From contig JBGPFS010000007.1 of assembly GCA_041483455.1 (NCBI GenBank), forward strand, positions 1-30,835: DNA of 30,835 nucleotides. The letters are read 5' to 3'. Each line of letters opens with the position of its first letter. The stretch's first letter is position 1. Under the pieces are notes generated by a model, which saw nothing but the letters and a program-made list of their open reading frames with translations, ran no database searches and was not told the origin of the DNA. The translations under genes were made by a program, and so were the position numbers. The stretch comes from JBGPFS01 sp041483455 (GTDB lineage Bacteria > Chloroflexota > Limnocylindria > Limnocylindrales > CSP1-4). Shown here piece by piece: positions 17,077 to 24,312 of the stretch.

Positions 17077-17082
17077 TACAAT
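17077..17082 (+). promoter_or_regulatory. possible internal promoter for the second fabF
   Basis: The 147-base gap between the two fabF genes is unusually long for this cluster and contains TACAAT (17077-17082) in a GC-rich setting, a good -10. No convincing -35. The second fabF may therefore also be transcribed on its own. Confidence 0.3.
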
Positions 17083-17171
17083 CTGAGCTTCGCTGTCCGC
17101 CCTCCGGCCGAGCGCCCAGGCGGTCGCCCGGGCCCCCGCCCAACAGCCACCGCGCCCGTGAGGTGACGATC

Positions 17172-18437
17172 GTGCCCAGCCAGGATCCCGCCCGCCGAGC
17201 CGTCGCGACCGGATTCGGCGCGGTCATGCCCAACGGCAACGACTTCCCGACCTACTGGCGGAACCTTCAGGCCGGCGTAACCGGCACCCGCACGATCTCG
17301 AGCTTCGATGCGAGCGGCTTCGAGGTCCGGATCGCGGCCGAGGTGATCGGCTTCGACCCGAGTGCCCACATGGACGCGAAGATGGCCCGCCGGATGAGTC
17401 GCTACATCCACCTGGCGATGGCCGCCGCCAAGGAGGCCGTCGCCGACGCGGGGCTGGACTTCGCCGCCCTGAGCCAGGAGGCGCGCGACCGGGTCGGGGT
17501 GGTGGTCAACACCGCGGGCGGCGGGATCGAGCAGATCATCGACGGGACCCACGTCCAGGACTCACGTGGCCCGCGGTTCGTCAGCCCGTTCGCCGTGCCG
17601 GCCCTGTCGGGCTCGATGGCCGGCTGCATGCTCTCGATGGAATGGGGTCTGACCGGACCCGTCATCGCCCAGGTCGCGGCCTGCGCCTCGTCGGTCATCG
17701 CCTTCCAGGACGCTCTGCGCCTGATCGCGACCGGCGAGTGCGACGTGGTCCTGACCGGCGGATCGGAGGCTCCGGTCCTGCCGATGGCGGTCGCCGCCCT
17801 CGGCAACATGGGCGCGCTCTCGAAGCGGAACGACGATCCGGGCCGCGCGTCCCGCCCGTTCGACCGCGACCGCGACGGCTTCGTCCTGGGCGAGGGCGCC
17901 GGCGTGGTCGTCATCGAGTCGCTGGCCCACGCGCTCGACCGGGGCGCCACCCCGATCGCGGAGATCCTGGGCGGCGCCCTGACCTCCGACGCCTTCCACA
18001 TCAGTGCGCCCGAGCCGACCGGCCGCGGGGCCACCCGGGCCATGGTCGGGGCGATGCGCCAGGCGGGCGTGGCGCCGGACGAGATCGACTGGATCGTGGC
18101 CCACGGCACGTCGACTTCGCTCAACGATGTGACCGAGACCCGGGCGATCAAGGCGGCCTTCGGCGACGCTGCGAAGCGGGTCGCGATCAGCTCGCCCAAG
18201 TCGATGACCGGGCACCTGGTCGGGGCCGCCGGGGTCGCCAGCACGCTCGCCGCTCTCGGTGGACTGCGCGACCAGGTGATCTCGCCGACCGCGAACCTGG
18301 AGCACCCCGACCCCGAGTGCGATCTCGACTACGTGCCGCTGGTCGCCCGCCCGGCCAAGCTCGACACGGTCATGGTCAACGGCTTCGGCTTCGGCGGCCA
18401 GAACGCCGTGACCGTCTTCCGGCGCTACGCCGGGTAG
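17172..18437 (+). CDS. second FabF-type beta-ketoacyl-ACP synthase
   Basis: 421 residues, a paralogue of the FabF just upstream, with the full site: Cys in VAACASSV, His in VAHGTSTSLND, Lys-His in PKSMTGHLVGAAG, and the ending VNGFGFGGQNAVTVF. Many positions differ from FabF 1 (for example SS after the Cys, and AEILGG in place of AEIVGYG), so substrate preference may differ: chain length, branched starters or modified acyl chains. The GTG at 17172 is chosen because GAGGTGA sits 5 bases upstream; a GTG at 17163 lies within that ribosome binding site. Its 3' end overlaps the copA gene of the other strand by 13 bases. Confidence 0.9.
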   Translation: MPSQDPARRAVATGFGAVMPNGNDFPTYWRNLQAGVTGTRTISSFDASGFEVRIAAEVIGFDPSAHMDAKMARRMSRYIHLAMAAAKEAVADAGLDFAALSQEARDRVGVVVNTAGGGIEQIIDGTHVQDSRGPRFVSPFAVPALSGSMAGCMLSMEWGLTGPVIAQVAACASSVIAFQDALRLIATGECDVVLTGGSEAPVLPMAVAALGNMGALSKRNDDPGRASRPFDRDRDGFVLGEGAGVVVIESLAHALDRGATPIAEILGGALTSDAFHISAPEPTGRGATRAMVGAMRQAGVAPDEIDWIVAHGTSTSLNDVTETRAIKAAFGDAAKRVAISSPKSMTGHLVGAAGVASTLAALGGLRDQVISPTANLEHPDPECDLDYVPLVARPAKLDTVMVNGFGFGGQNAVTVFRRYAG

Positions 18438-20839
18438 GTCGTCGCGGCTCGCTCGGGGCGATCGGGGCTACCGTCGCGCCCGGGTCCGGTGGCGCTGCCC
18501 GGTCGCGCATCGAACCCGCGCAGGCGCAGGGAGTTGGTCACGACGCTCACCGAGCTGAGCGCCATCGCGCCGGCGGCGAGGGCGGGGTTGAGCGTGATCC
18601 CGAACGCCGGCTGGAGGACGCCCATCGCGACCGGGATCAGGACGACGTTGTAGGCGAACGCCCAGAACAGGTTCTGGCGGATCACCCGCATCGTCGCGCG
18701 AGAGAGCTCGAGCGCGGCAGCGACCCCGCGCGGATCGCCCCCGATGAGCGTGATGTCGGAGGTCTCGATCGCCACGTCGGCGCCCGTCCCGATGGCCACC
18801 CCGAGGTCGGCCTGGGCGAGCGCGGGCGCGTCGTTGATGCCATCGCCGACCATGGCCACTCGCCGACCGAGCGCCTGGAGCGCCTCGACGGCGGCCGCCT
18901 TGTCGGCGGGCAGGACCTCGGCCCGGACCCGCTCCGGCGCGATGCCGACCCGCCGGGCGACCGCCTCGGCCGTCCTCCGGGCATCGCCGCTGACCAGCCA
19001 CGTCTCGACGCCCAGCCGCTCGAGCGCGCGGACCGCTTCCGGGGCCGAGTCCTTGAGCGGGTCGGCGATGGCGACCACCCCGGCGGCCCGACCGTCGATC
19101 GCCACGAGGACGCCCGTCGCGCCCTCGGCCGCGAAGCGATCGGCGTCGGCGACGAGGGGTCCCGGATCGATCCCATGATCGGCCAGCAGGCGGAGGTTGC
19201 CGACCAGGACCGTTCGCTCGGGGGCCGGTCCGACGGTCGCCTCCACCCCGTGGCCCGCGATCGCGGTGAAGTCGCGGACCGCCCGGAAGCCCAGCTCGTC
19301 GAGCCGGGCCCGGGTCACGATCGCGGCCCCCAACGGGTGCTCGCTGCCGCGCTCCGCGGAGGCCGCCAGATCGAGCAGCCCGGCGGGGTCGAAGCCGGGC
19401 GCCGTCACCACCTCCACGACCGCCGGCTTGCCGAGCGTCAGCGTGCCGGTCTTGTCGAGCACGACCGTATCGATCCGGTGGGCCGTCTCGAGCGCCTCGC
19501 CGCCCCGGACGAGGATCCCCGCCTCGGCGCCGCGTCCGGTCCCGACCATGATCGCGGTCGGCGTGGCCAGGCCCATCGCACACGGGCAGGCGATGACGAC
19601 GACGGTGATGAGCGACACCAGCGCATGGGTGGGCCGCGGCTCCGGTCCCACCGCGAGCCAGATGAGGAACGTGAGCGCCCCGAGTCCGAGCACGATCGGG
19701 ACGAAGACCCCGCTGATCCGGTCGGCCAGGCGCTGGATCGGGGCCTTGCCCCCCTGGGCCCGCTTCACCAGCTCGACGATCCGAGCCAGCGCCGTCTCGC
19801 GCCCGACCCGGGTGGCCCGGAAGACGATCGTCCCCGTCGTGTTCAGCGTGGCGCCGATGACCTCGTCCCCAGGCGACTTGACGACCGGCATGGCCTCGCC
19901 GGTCAGCATCGATTCGTCGACGGCCGAGGAGCCCTCGACGACGATCCCATCGACCGCGACCTTCTCTCCGGGCCGGACGCGGACCAGGTCGCCCGGTCGA
20001 ACCACGGCCAGGTCGACGTCGAGTTCGTCGCCATCGCGGAGCAGTCGGGCGGTCTTCGCCTGGAGGCCGATCAGCCGCCGGATCGCGCCCGTCGTCCGGC
20101 CTTTCGCCCGGGCCTCGAGCCAGCGGCCGAGCAGGATCAGGCCGACGATGATCGTGCTCGAGTCGAAGTAGGTCTGCGGCTCGAGGCCGGCCGCCCGGAC
20201 GAACTCCGGGAAGGTCGTCACCACGACCGAATAGCCCCACGCGGCCGACGTCCCGACGACGACCAGCGTGTTCATCGTCAGGCCGCCGTGCCGAGCCGCC
20301 CGCCAGGCGGCCTCATAGAAACGGCGGCCCGCCCAGAACTGGATGATCGTCGCCGGCCAGACGACGATCCGGTTCAGCGTCTCCATCGGGACCGCGTTCT
20401 GCGGCCAGAACGTGATCGCCATGATCCCCGCGGCCACGGCGATCGAGACGAGCGCCTTCACGAGCAGGCCGCGCTGCTCCCGCTGGCGCTCCCGGGTCTC
20501 CGTGTCCGCTTCGAACTCGAGGGCGTCGGCCGCGTCCTCGCCGGCCTCGCGCACGGCCGTGGCCTTCAGCTCGTAGCCGGCCGCCTGGATCGCCCCGACC
20601 AGCTCGGTGCGGCCCGCCACGTCGGGCAGGTAGCGGATCGTGGCGACCTCGGTCGCGAGGTTCACGACCGCGGTCTCCACGCCCGGCGTCCGGCCCAGGA
20701 ACCGTTCGATCCGGTTGACGCACGAGGCGCAGGTCATGCCGGCGATCGGCAGCTCGATCTCGGCGAACGGGGCCTGGCTCCCCGACTCGATCCGGTCGGC
20801 GGCGGTTCCGGAGAGCGGGTGATGCGCGGTCGTCTTCAT
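18425..20839 (-). CDS. copA: Cu(+)-exporting P1B-type ATPase
   Basis: 804 residues. One N-terminal metal-binding domain (IAGMTCASCVNRIE) is followed by eight membrane segments, with CPC (ACPCAMGLATPTA) in the sixth, TGEAMPV in the actuator, DKTGTLTLGKP as phosphorylation site, SEHPLG and GDGINDAPALAQ. The AYN motif and the MALSSVSVVTNS stretch in the last membrane segments are those of Cu(+)-type exporters, so copper or silver efflux is likely. ATG at 20839 is chosen: the family starts shortly after, and TATACT lies 10 bases upstream, fitting a leaderless transcript under a palindromic operator. No copper regulator or chaperone gene is in the window. Confidence 0.93.
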   Translation of the reverse strand: MKTTAHHPLSGTAADRIESGSQAPFAEIELPIAGMTCASCVNRIERFLGRTPGVETAVVNLATEVATIRYLPDVAGRTELVGAIQAAGYELKATAVREAGEDAADALEFEADTETRERQREQRGLLVKALVSIAVAAGIMAITFWPQNAVPMETLNRIVVWPATIIQFWAGRRFYEAAWRAARHGGLTMNTLVVVGTSAAWGYSVVVTTFPEFVRAAGLEPQTYFDSSTIIVGLILLGRWLEARAKGRTTGAIRRLIGLQAKTARLLRDGDELDVDLAVVRPGDLVRVRPGEKVAVDGIVVEGSSAVDESMLTGEAMPVVKSPGDEVIGATLNTTGTIVFRATRVGRETALARIVELVKRAQGGKAPIQRLADRISGVFVPIVLGLGALTFLIWLAVGPEPRPTHALVSLITVVVIACPCAMGLATPTAIMVGTGRGAEAGILVRGGEALETAHRIDTVVLDKTGTLTLGKPAVVEVVTAPGFDPAGLLDLAASAERGSEHPLGAAIVTRARLDELGFRAVRDFTAIAGHGVEATVGPAPERTVLVGNLRLLADHGIDPGPLVADADRFAAEGATGVLVAIDGRAAGVVAIADPLKDSAPEAVRALERLGVETWLVSGDARRTAEAVARRVGIAPERVRAEVLPADKAAAVEALQALGRRVAMVGDGINDAPALAQADLGVAIGTGADVAIETSDITLIGGDPRGVAAALELSRATMRVIRQNLFWAFAYNVVLIPVAMGVLQPAFGITLNPALAAGAMALSSVSVVTNSLRLRGFDARPGSATGPGRDGSPDRPERAATTYPA

Positions 20840-20855
20840 ACTCCGGGGGAGTATA
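20838..20855 (-). promoter_or_regulatory. copA leaderless promoter overlapped by a palindrome
   Basis: ATACTCC (20838-20844) and GGAGTAT (20848-20854) form a perfect 7-bp inverted repeat with a GGG centre. It covers the -10 TATACT (20855-20850), the expected start site and the first bases of the copA start codon. AT-ends with C/G runs and this spacing resemble copper-repressor operators (CsoR type), which would release on copper. The repressor gene is not in view. Confidence 0.5.
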
Positions 20856-20926
20856 CCATCCGGCGTGTCGGACCGCGGGGCCGGCGGCCTCATGCCACCG
20901 GCCGAATGCCCTGCTAGGCTGCTCCC

Positions 20927-20959
20927 ATGGGCCGTCGCTCCCCCCTGCCGTCCCAATGA
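20927..20959 (+). CDS. leaderless mini-ORF coupled to ogt
   Basis: TAGGCT (20914-20919) is a -10 box 7 bases before an ATG that encodes MGRRSPLPSQ and stops at TGA 20957-20959. The stop overlaps the ogt start (ATGA). ogt has no ribosome binding site, so ribosomes loading on the leaderless mini-ORF and reinitiating is a plausible route. The peptide itself may have no function. Confidence 0.35.
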   Translation: MGRRSPLPSQ

Positions 20960-21522
20960 TCGGGTCCGCCGTCGTCGCCGCACCCTGGGGGCCGATCCAC
21001 CTCGCGGCGGAGGAGGATGCGCTCCTGGCGCTCGAGCTGACGGCTACGGAGGCATCCTTCGCGGCATCCTGTGCGCGGCGCCTCGGCGGGCCGCTCGTCG
21101 CGCGCGCCGCCTGCCCACCGGCGCTCCGGCGGCGGCTCGACGCGGCGAGCGCGGCGGTGCGGGCCTATCTCGCCGGCGATCCGCACCCGATCGAGCGGTT
21201 GCCGATCCGCCTGGTCGGGCTCTCCGCCTGGGACCGACGAGTGCTCGATGGGGTCCGGACGATCCCGCCCGGCACCGTGACGAGCTATGGGCGGCTCGCC
21301 CGGATCGTCGGCCGACCCGGCGCGGCGCGAGCGGTCGGCGGCGCGGTCGGACGCAACCCGATCGGGCTGGCCATCCCCTGCCATCGGGTGATCGCGGGCG
21401 ACGGGACGCTCGGTGGGTACGGCGGCGGATGGTTCGGCGGGCGGGAGGCGCTGCTCGAACTGAAGCGGACCCTGCTGGCCGGCGAGGGGATCGCCCTGCC
21501 CGCCCGCGACCTGATCGGCTGA
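20956..21522 (+). CDS. ogt: methylated-DNA--protein-cysteine methyltransferase
   Basis: Removes the methyl group from O6-methylguanine by irreversible transfer to its own Cys. 188 residues. The acceptor Cys is in LAIPCHRVIAGDGTLGGYGGG, preceded by TVTSYGRLARIVGRPGAARAVGGAVGRNP in part, which includes the DNA-binding arginine segment. There is only the Ogt/Ada-C domain with a short N-terminal part. Start at 20956 by family length; it overlaps a 10-codon mini-ORF. Confidence 0.93.
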   Translation: MIGSAVVAAPWGPIHLAAEEDALLALELTATEASFAASCARRLGGPLVARAACPPALRRRLDAASAAVRAYLAGDPHPIERLPIRLVGLSAWDRRVLDGVRTIPPGTVTSYGRLARIVGRPGAARAVGGAVGRNPIGLAIPCHRVIAGDGTLGGYGGGWFGGREALLELKRTLLAGEGIALPARDLIG

Positions 21523-21654
21523 CCGGGGGGCGGCCGGGCCTACCTGTCGCATCGCCGACTCCCCGTGGGTTCGGCAGAGGACTGTGCCCCGGTGTCGGCC
21601 GCGGCGTAGAGTCCGGGCATCGGAATGACCGTTCACGACGAGGAGACAGGTCAG

Positions 21655-21906
21655 ATGGCGAAGAAGCGGTTCGTCGACGACGAGAAGACCCACGAGCCGA
21701 CCATCCCGGCCGTCGACACGACGGAGCCGGGCGAGAGCGAGGACACGGAGGGTCATTCGCTCCTGGGTGCCGAGTACGCCTCCGCGATGGCCCGTGAGCG
21801 CGCGGTCGCCGACGCCGCATACGCCCGAAAGGCCGGCCTCGTGCGCGATGCGAAGGCGGGTAGCGAGTCGCGGAGCCTCCTGAGCAGGCTGCGCCGCAAG
21901 GGTTGA
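21655..21906 (+). CDS. small charged protein with one EGH motif
   Basis: 83 residues, starting MAKKRFVDDEKTHEP, with a Glu/Asp/Thr-rich first half, the motif SEDTEGHSLLG (DTEGH coded from 21742) and an Ala/Arg-rich helix-forming second half ending RLRRKG. ATG at 21655 follows AGGAGACAGG, a good ribosome binding site; an ATG at 21625 in frame is less likely. TAGAGT at 21607 may be its -10. The gene stands alone and ends with a strong hairpin. The EGHSLL segment is shared with the protein at 26854-27135 and the motif with that at 23877-24185. No known family recognised; no membrane span. Confidence 0.7.
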   Translation: MAKKRFVDDEKTHEPTIPAVDTTEPGESEDTEGHSLLGAEYASAMARERAVADAAYARKAGLVRDAKAGSESRSLLSRLRRKG

Positions 21907-21917
21907 TCGCCGGTCGA

Positions 21918-21942
21918 GCGCCGCGGGCGGGCCCCGCGGCGC
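21918..21942 (+). terminator. hairpin after the EGH-motif gene
   Basis: Perfect 10-bp inverted repeat (21918-21927 with 21933-21942, 5-base loop) 11 bases after the stop codon. GC-only stem, no U-tract. Confidence 0.6.
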
Positions 21943-21999
21943 GGCCGACCCTGCGCACCACGTGACGACGGGGTCGCGCTCGTGCGTAGACTGCCCGCC

Positions 22000-22044
22000 A
22001 TGAGCAGGCGCGTCCTCTCCGTCCCCGACCGGACCGGCCCGTGA
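22000..22044 (+). CDS. leaderless mini-ORF coupled to the MFS gene
   Basis: TAGACT (21987-21992) lies 7 bases before an ATG coding MSRRVLSVPDRTGP, whose TGA stop (22042-22044) overlaps the GTG of the transporter gene (GTGA). The transporter start has no ribosome binding site. The layout is the same as at ogt, 1 kb upstream. Confidence 0.35.
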   Translation: MSRRVLSVPDRTGP

Positions 22045-23741
22045 GCATCCTGCGCGCCTACCGGCGGCTGCTCGGCAACGGTCCGCTCGTCCGCCTCCTC
22101 GGGGGCGAGTTCGTCAGCTCGATCGGCGACTGGCTCTACCTCGTCGCGCTGCTCGTCGTCGTCTACCGAGTGAGTTCCGACCCGGTCCTGCTGGGGGTCG
22201 TCGGCGCCGCCCGCGTCCTGCCCTACGTCCTGCTCTCGATCCCGGCCGGGATGGCCGCCGATCGGTTCGACCGGCGCCGGATCCTCCTCGCGACCGACCT
22301 CGCGCGCGGGGCGATCATGCTCGTCCTGGCCTGGCTCGTCGGGACGGGCGGACCCCTCCCCGTGATCGTCGCGCTGGCGATCCTGGCGACCTGCTTCTCG
22401 ACCTTCTTCGGCCCCACGATCGGCGCCTACCTGCCGTCGCTCGTGCGCGACGAGACGGAGCTCGGCCCGGCCAACAGCGCCTGGTCGAGCCTCGACAACC
22501 TCGCGTTCATCGTCGGGCCGGCGATCGGCGGGCTGCTCATCGCGGCCAGCAGCCTGGAGTTCGCATTCGTCCTCAACGCGGTCTCGTTCATCGTCGTGGC
22601 GGCGGTCCTCTGGCGGCTGCCGAGTCCCGTCCGGGCAGTGCCGACCGTCGCCGAAGGGTCGGCCGCGGTTCCCGAGGCGATCGTGCCCGGGGCCGAGACG
22701 TCGGCGGCGACCGGGCCGGGGCTCGCGCTCCGACCGCTCGCCGGCCTGGCCGTGGTCGACATCGTCGTCGGGTTCGTCTTCGGCGGCCTGTCCGTGCTGA
22801 CCGTGGTCCTCGCTGTCGATCACCTCCACGCCGGTGAGGAGGGGACCGGCTACCTGAACGCCGCGATCGGGATCGGCGGCCTGGTCGGAGCGATCCTGGC
22901 CGGGATCCTCGTCGTGCGACCGCGACTCGGCATCCCGCTCATCGGCGGCTCGATCGGACTGGGGGTCGGGCTCGTGGTGCTTGGCGCGACGGAGGCGCTC
23001 CTGCCGGCGCTCGTCGCGATGGCCGTCGCGTCGGTCGGCAGCCTCGTCGTCGAGGTGACAAGTACGACGATCTTCCAGCGGATCGTTCCCGACCGCATCC
23101 GGGGTCGGGCGCTGGGAGCGATCGCCACCGTCTCCACGCTCGCCTACGCCACCGGCTCGTTCCTGTTGCCCGTGCTCGCGGATCCGGGCCGCCTGGGTGC
23201 TGCGCCCGTCCTGGCCGGGTCGGGTGCGCTGGTCGTGCTCGCGGGGATCGTGGGGGTGGCCCTGGTGGGTACGGCGGGCATCGCCGGCCCGACGGCGGAG
23301 CTGGCGACCGCTGCCGCCCATGTCGCTGCCCTGCCTCTCTTCGCCGGGGTGGCGAGTGGCCGCGTCGGCGCCGCCTTCGCCCGCGCAGCGGAGCGGACGG
23401 TCGCGGCCGGGACGGTCGTCGTCCGCGAGGGCGATCCCGCAGACCGGTTCTACGTCATCCTCGAAGGGACGTTCGCGGTCACCCAGCGGCAGAGCACGAG
23501 GCTCGGGATGTACGCCGGACCCGGGTCCCCGGCCGAGCCTTCGAAGCGGCTGCGGACGATGGGCCGCGACGAGGTCTTCGGCGAGCTGGGCCTGCTGAAT
23601 GCCGCACCGCGCTCGGCGACCGTGACGGCCGAGACCGACGGTCGTCTTCTCGCCCTCGACGCGGCGGACTTCCTCGAGCTGGTGACCGCCGGCGCCGACC
23701 TGGGGCCGCGCCTCCTCGCCCTCCATCGGGGCTCCCACTGA
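22041..23741 (+). CDS. MFS transporter fused to a cyclic-nucleotide-binding domain
   Basis: 566 residues. Residues 1-420 are a major-facilitator permease with about 10-12 membrane spans and the cytoplasmic loop GMAADRFDRRRILL after the second or third span, closest in style to MFS_3/enterobactin-exporter-like proteins. Residues about 430-566 are a CRP-type nucleotide-binding domain: VVREGDPADRFYVILEG, then GELGLLNAAPRSATV, with the Arg that binds the cyclic phosphate present. Binding of cAMP/cGMP or a similar ligand may gate or signal through the transporter. The substrate is unknown. GTG start by overlap with the mini-ORF. Confidence 0.88.
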   Translation: MSILRAYRRLLGNGPLVRLLGGEFVSSIGDWLYLVALLVVVYRVSSDPVLLGVVGAARVLPYVLLSIPAGMAADRFDRRRILLATDLARGAIMLVLAWLVGTGGPLPVIVALAILATCFSTFFGPTIGAYLPSLVRDETELGPANSAWSSLDNLAFIVGPAIGGLLIAASSLEFAFVLNAVSFIVVAAVLWRLPSPVRAVPTVAEGSAAVPEAIVPGAETSAATGPGLALRPLAGLAVVDIVVGFVFGGLSVLTVVLAVDHLHAGEEGTGYLNAAIGIGGLVGAILAGILVVRPRLGIPLIGGSIGLGVGLVVLGATEALLPALVAMAVASVGSLVVEVTSTTIFQRIVPDRIRGRALGAIATVSTLAYATGSFLLPVLADPGRLGAAPVLAGSGALVVLAGIVGVALVGTAGIAGPTAELATAAAHVAALPLFAGVASGRVGAAFARAAERTVAAGTVVVREGDPADRFYVILEGTFAVTQRQSTRLGMYAGPGSPAEPSKRLRTMGRDEVFGELGLLNAAPRSATVTAETDGRLLALDAADFLELVTAGADLGPRLLALHRGSH

Positions 23742-23758
23742 TCGTCGGGCCGCGGGGC

Positions 23759-23876
23759 GTCAGGTAGATGACAGCGCCTGGGTCACACATCGTGCTGGAC
23801 GCACCGGCGTCGCCGGCCCAAGATGACCGCACTCTCCGGCGTCGGTTCGGGGACTCGAGGCGACAGGAGCATCGAC
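23759..23876 (+). repeat. upstream region shared with the gene at 26854-27135
   Basis: About 115 bases before the ATG at 23877 can be aligned with the region before the start at 27135 on the other strand (27136-27255). Shared blocks include CAGGTRGATGACAGCGC, CTGGAC, CACCGGYGYCG (23802-23812 and 27210-27200), CAAGATGA (23819-23826 and 27193-27186) at the same 6-base spacing, and AGGCGACAGGAGC holding the ribosome binding site. This is an inverted duplication of a promoter/leader together with the first part of the gene. CAAGAT and the CTGGAC block about 19 bases before it may be a promoter. Confidence 0.6.
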
Positions 23877-24185
23877 ATGAGCAAGAAGCGCGACTCCGAC
23901 GAGGTCTGGCGGACCAACGCCAAGGGGCGCGGTGGCGAGGACCTCACCCGCGGCAAGGCGGGCGACGAGGACGTCGAGGGCCACGCCTTCCGCGCAGCCC
24001 CGGATGGGGCCGTGGCCAAGGCGGCGGCCCGGAACGCCGGCGAGGACGAGGATGTCGAGGGCCACGCCTTCCGCGCCGCCCCGGACGGGGCCGTGGCCAA
24101 GGCGGCGGCCCGGAACGCCGGCGAGGACGAGGACGTCGAGGGCCACGCCTGGCGGGGCTCGGGCCCGAACAGCCGAGGCGAGTAG
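23877..24185 (+). CDS. EGH-repeat protein, 102 residues with tandem 27-residue repeats
   Basis: Starts MSKKRDSDEVWRTNAKGRGG and then carries DEDVEGHAF-RAAPDGAVAKAAARNAGE twice in tandem, followed by a third, shortened copy DVEGHAWRG and the end NSRGE. The unit is 27 residues (81 bases), with only three silent base differences between copies. It is strongly acidic at the motif and Ala-rich in the linker, with no membrane span or Cys. ATG at 23877 is fixed by AGGAG 7 bases upstream. It is monocistronic, closed by a 14-bp hairpin. A paralogue lies inverted at 26854-27135 and a relative at 21655-21906. Function unknown; repeat-based binding, metal binding by His/Asp/Glu, or proteolytic processing are open. 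Confidence 0.75.
   Translation: MSKKRDSDEVWRTNAKGRGGEDLTRGKAGDEDVEGHAFRAAPDGAVAKAAARNAGEDEDVEGHAFRAAPDGAVAKAAARNAGEDEDVEGHAWRGSGPNSRGE
23970..24131 (+). repeat. two 81-base tandem repeats inside the EGH-repeat gene
   Basis: Unit 1 is 23970-24050 and unit 2 is 24051-24131; a third partial unit starts at 24132. The copies differ at only three third-codon positions, so the duplication is recent or is kept uniform by gene conversion. Confidence 0.9.
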
Positions 24186-24224
24186 CCGGACGGCCCGATC
24201 CTCCCTGGAGGGTCGATCGAATGC

Positions 24225-24256
24225 GAGACGCCCGCCGGCAGCCCGGCGGGCGTCTC
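24225..24256. terminator. bidirectional terminator hairpin
   Basis: Perfect 14-bp inverted repeat (24225-24238 with 24243-24256, loop CAGC) between the 3' ends of the EGH-repeat gene (plus) and the subtilase gene (minus). The strongest hairpin in the window; it can serve both strands. Confidence 0.75.
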
Positions 24257-24312
24257 ATGTGTCCAGTCGGTCGGGCCCGCAGCTGGCGGACCGCAGCGTC
24301 CGGCCCCGGGCC

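Noticed and set aside
17642..20917. Open frame of more than 1,000 codons on the plus strand across fabF2 and copA
   Set aside because: It is an Arg/Asp/Gly-rich shadow; the real genes in this span are clear from catalytic motifs on both strands.
23742..23876. A start of the EGH-repeat gene at 23823, 18 codons upstream
   Set aside because: The in-frame ATG there lies within the promoter-like block shared with the inverted copy and has no ribosome binding site. In the copy the same ATG leads to an early stop.
23970..24131. Tandem repeats as a CRISPR array
   Set aside because: The units are 81 bases, directly adjacent with no unique spacers, and code in frame for protein repeats.
23877..24185. 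EGH-repeat protein as a RiPP precursor with multiple cores
   Set aside because: Repeat design and a nearby protease are suggestive, but there is no lanthionine, YcaO, radical-SAM or other modifying enzyme and no dedicated exporter beside it. Kept only as an open possibility.
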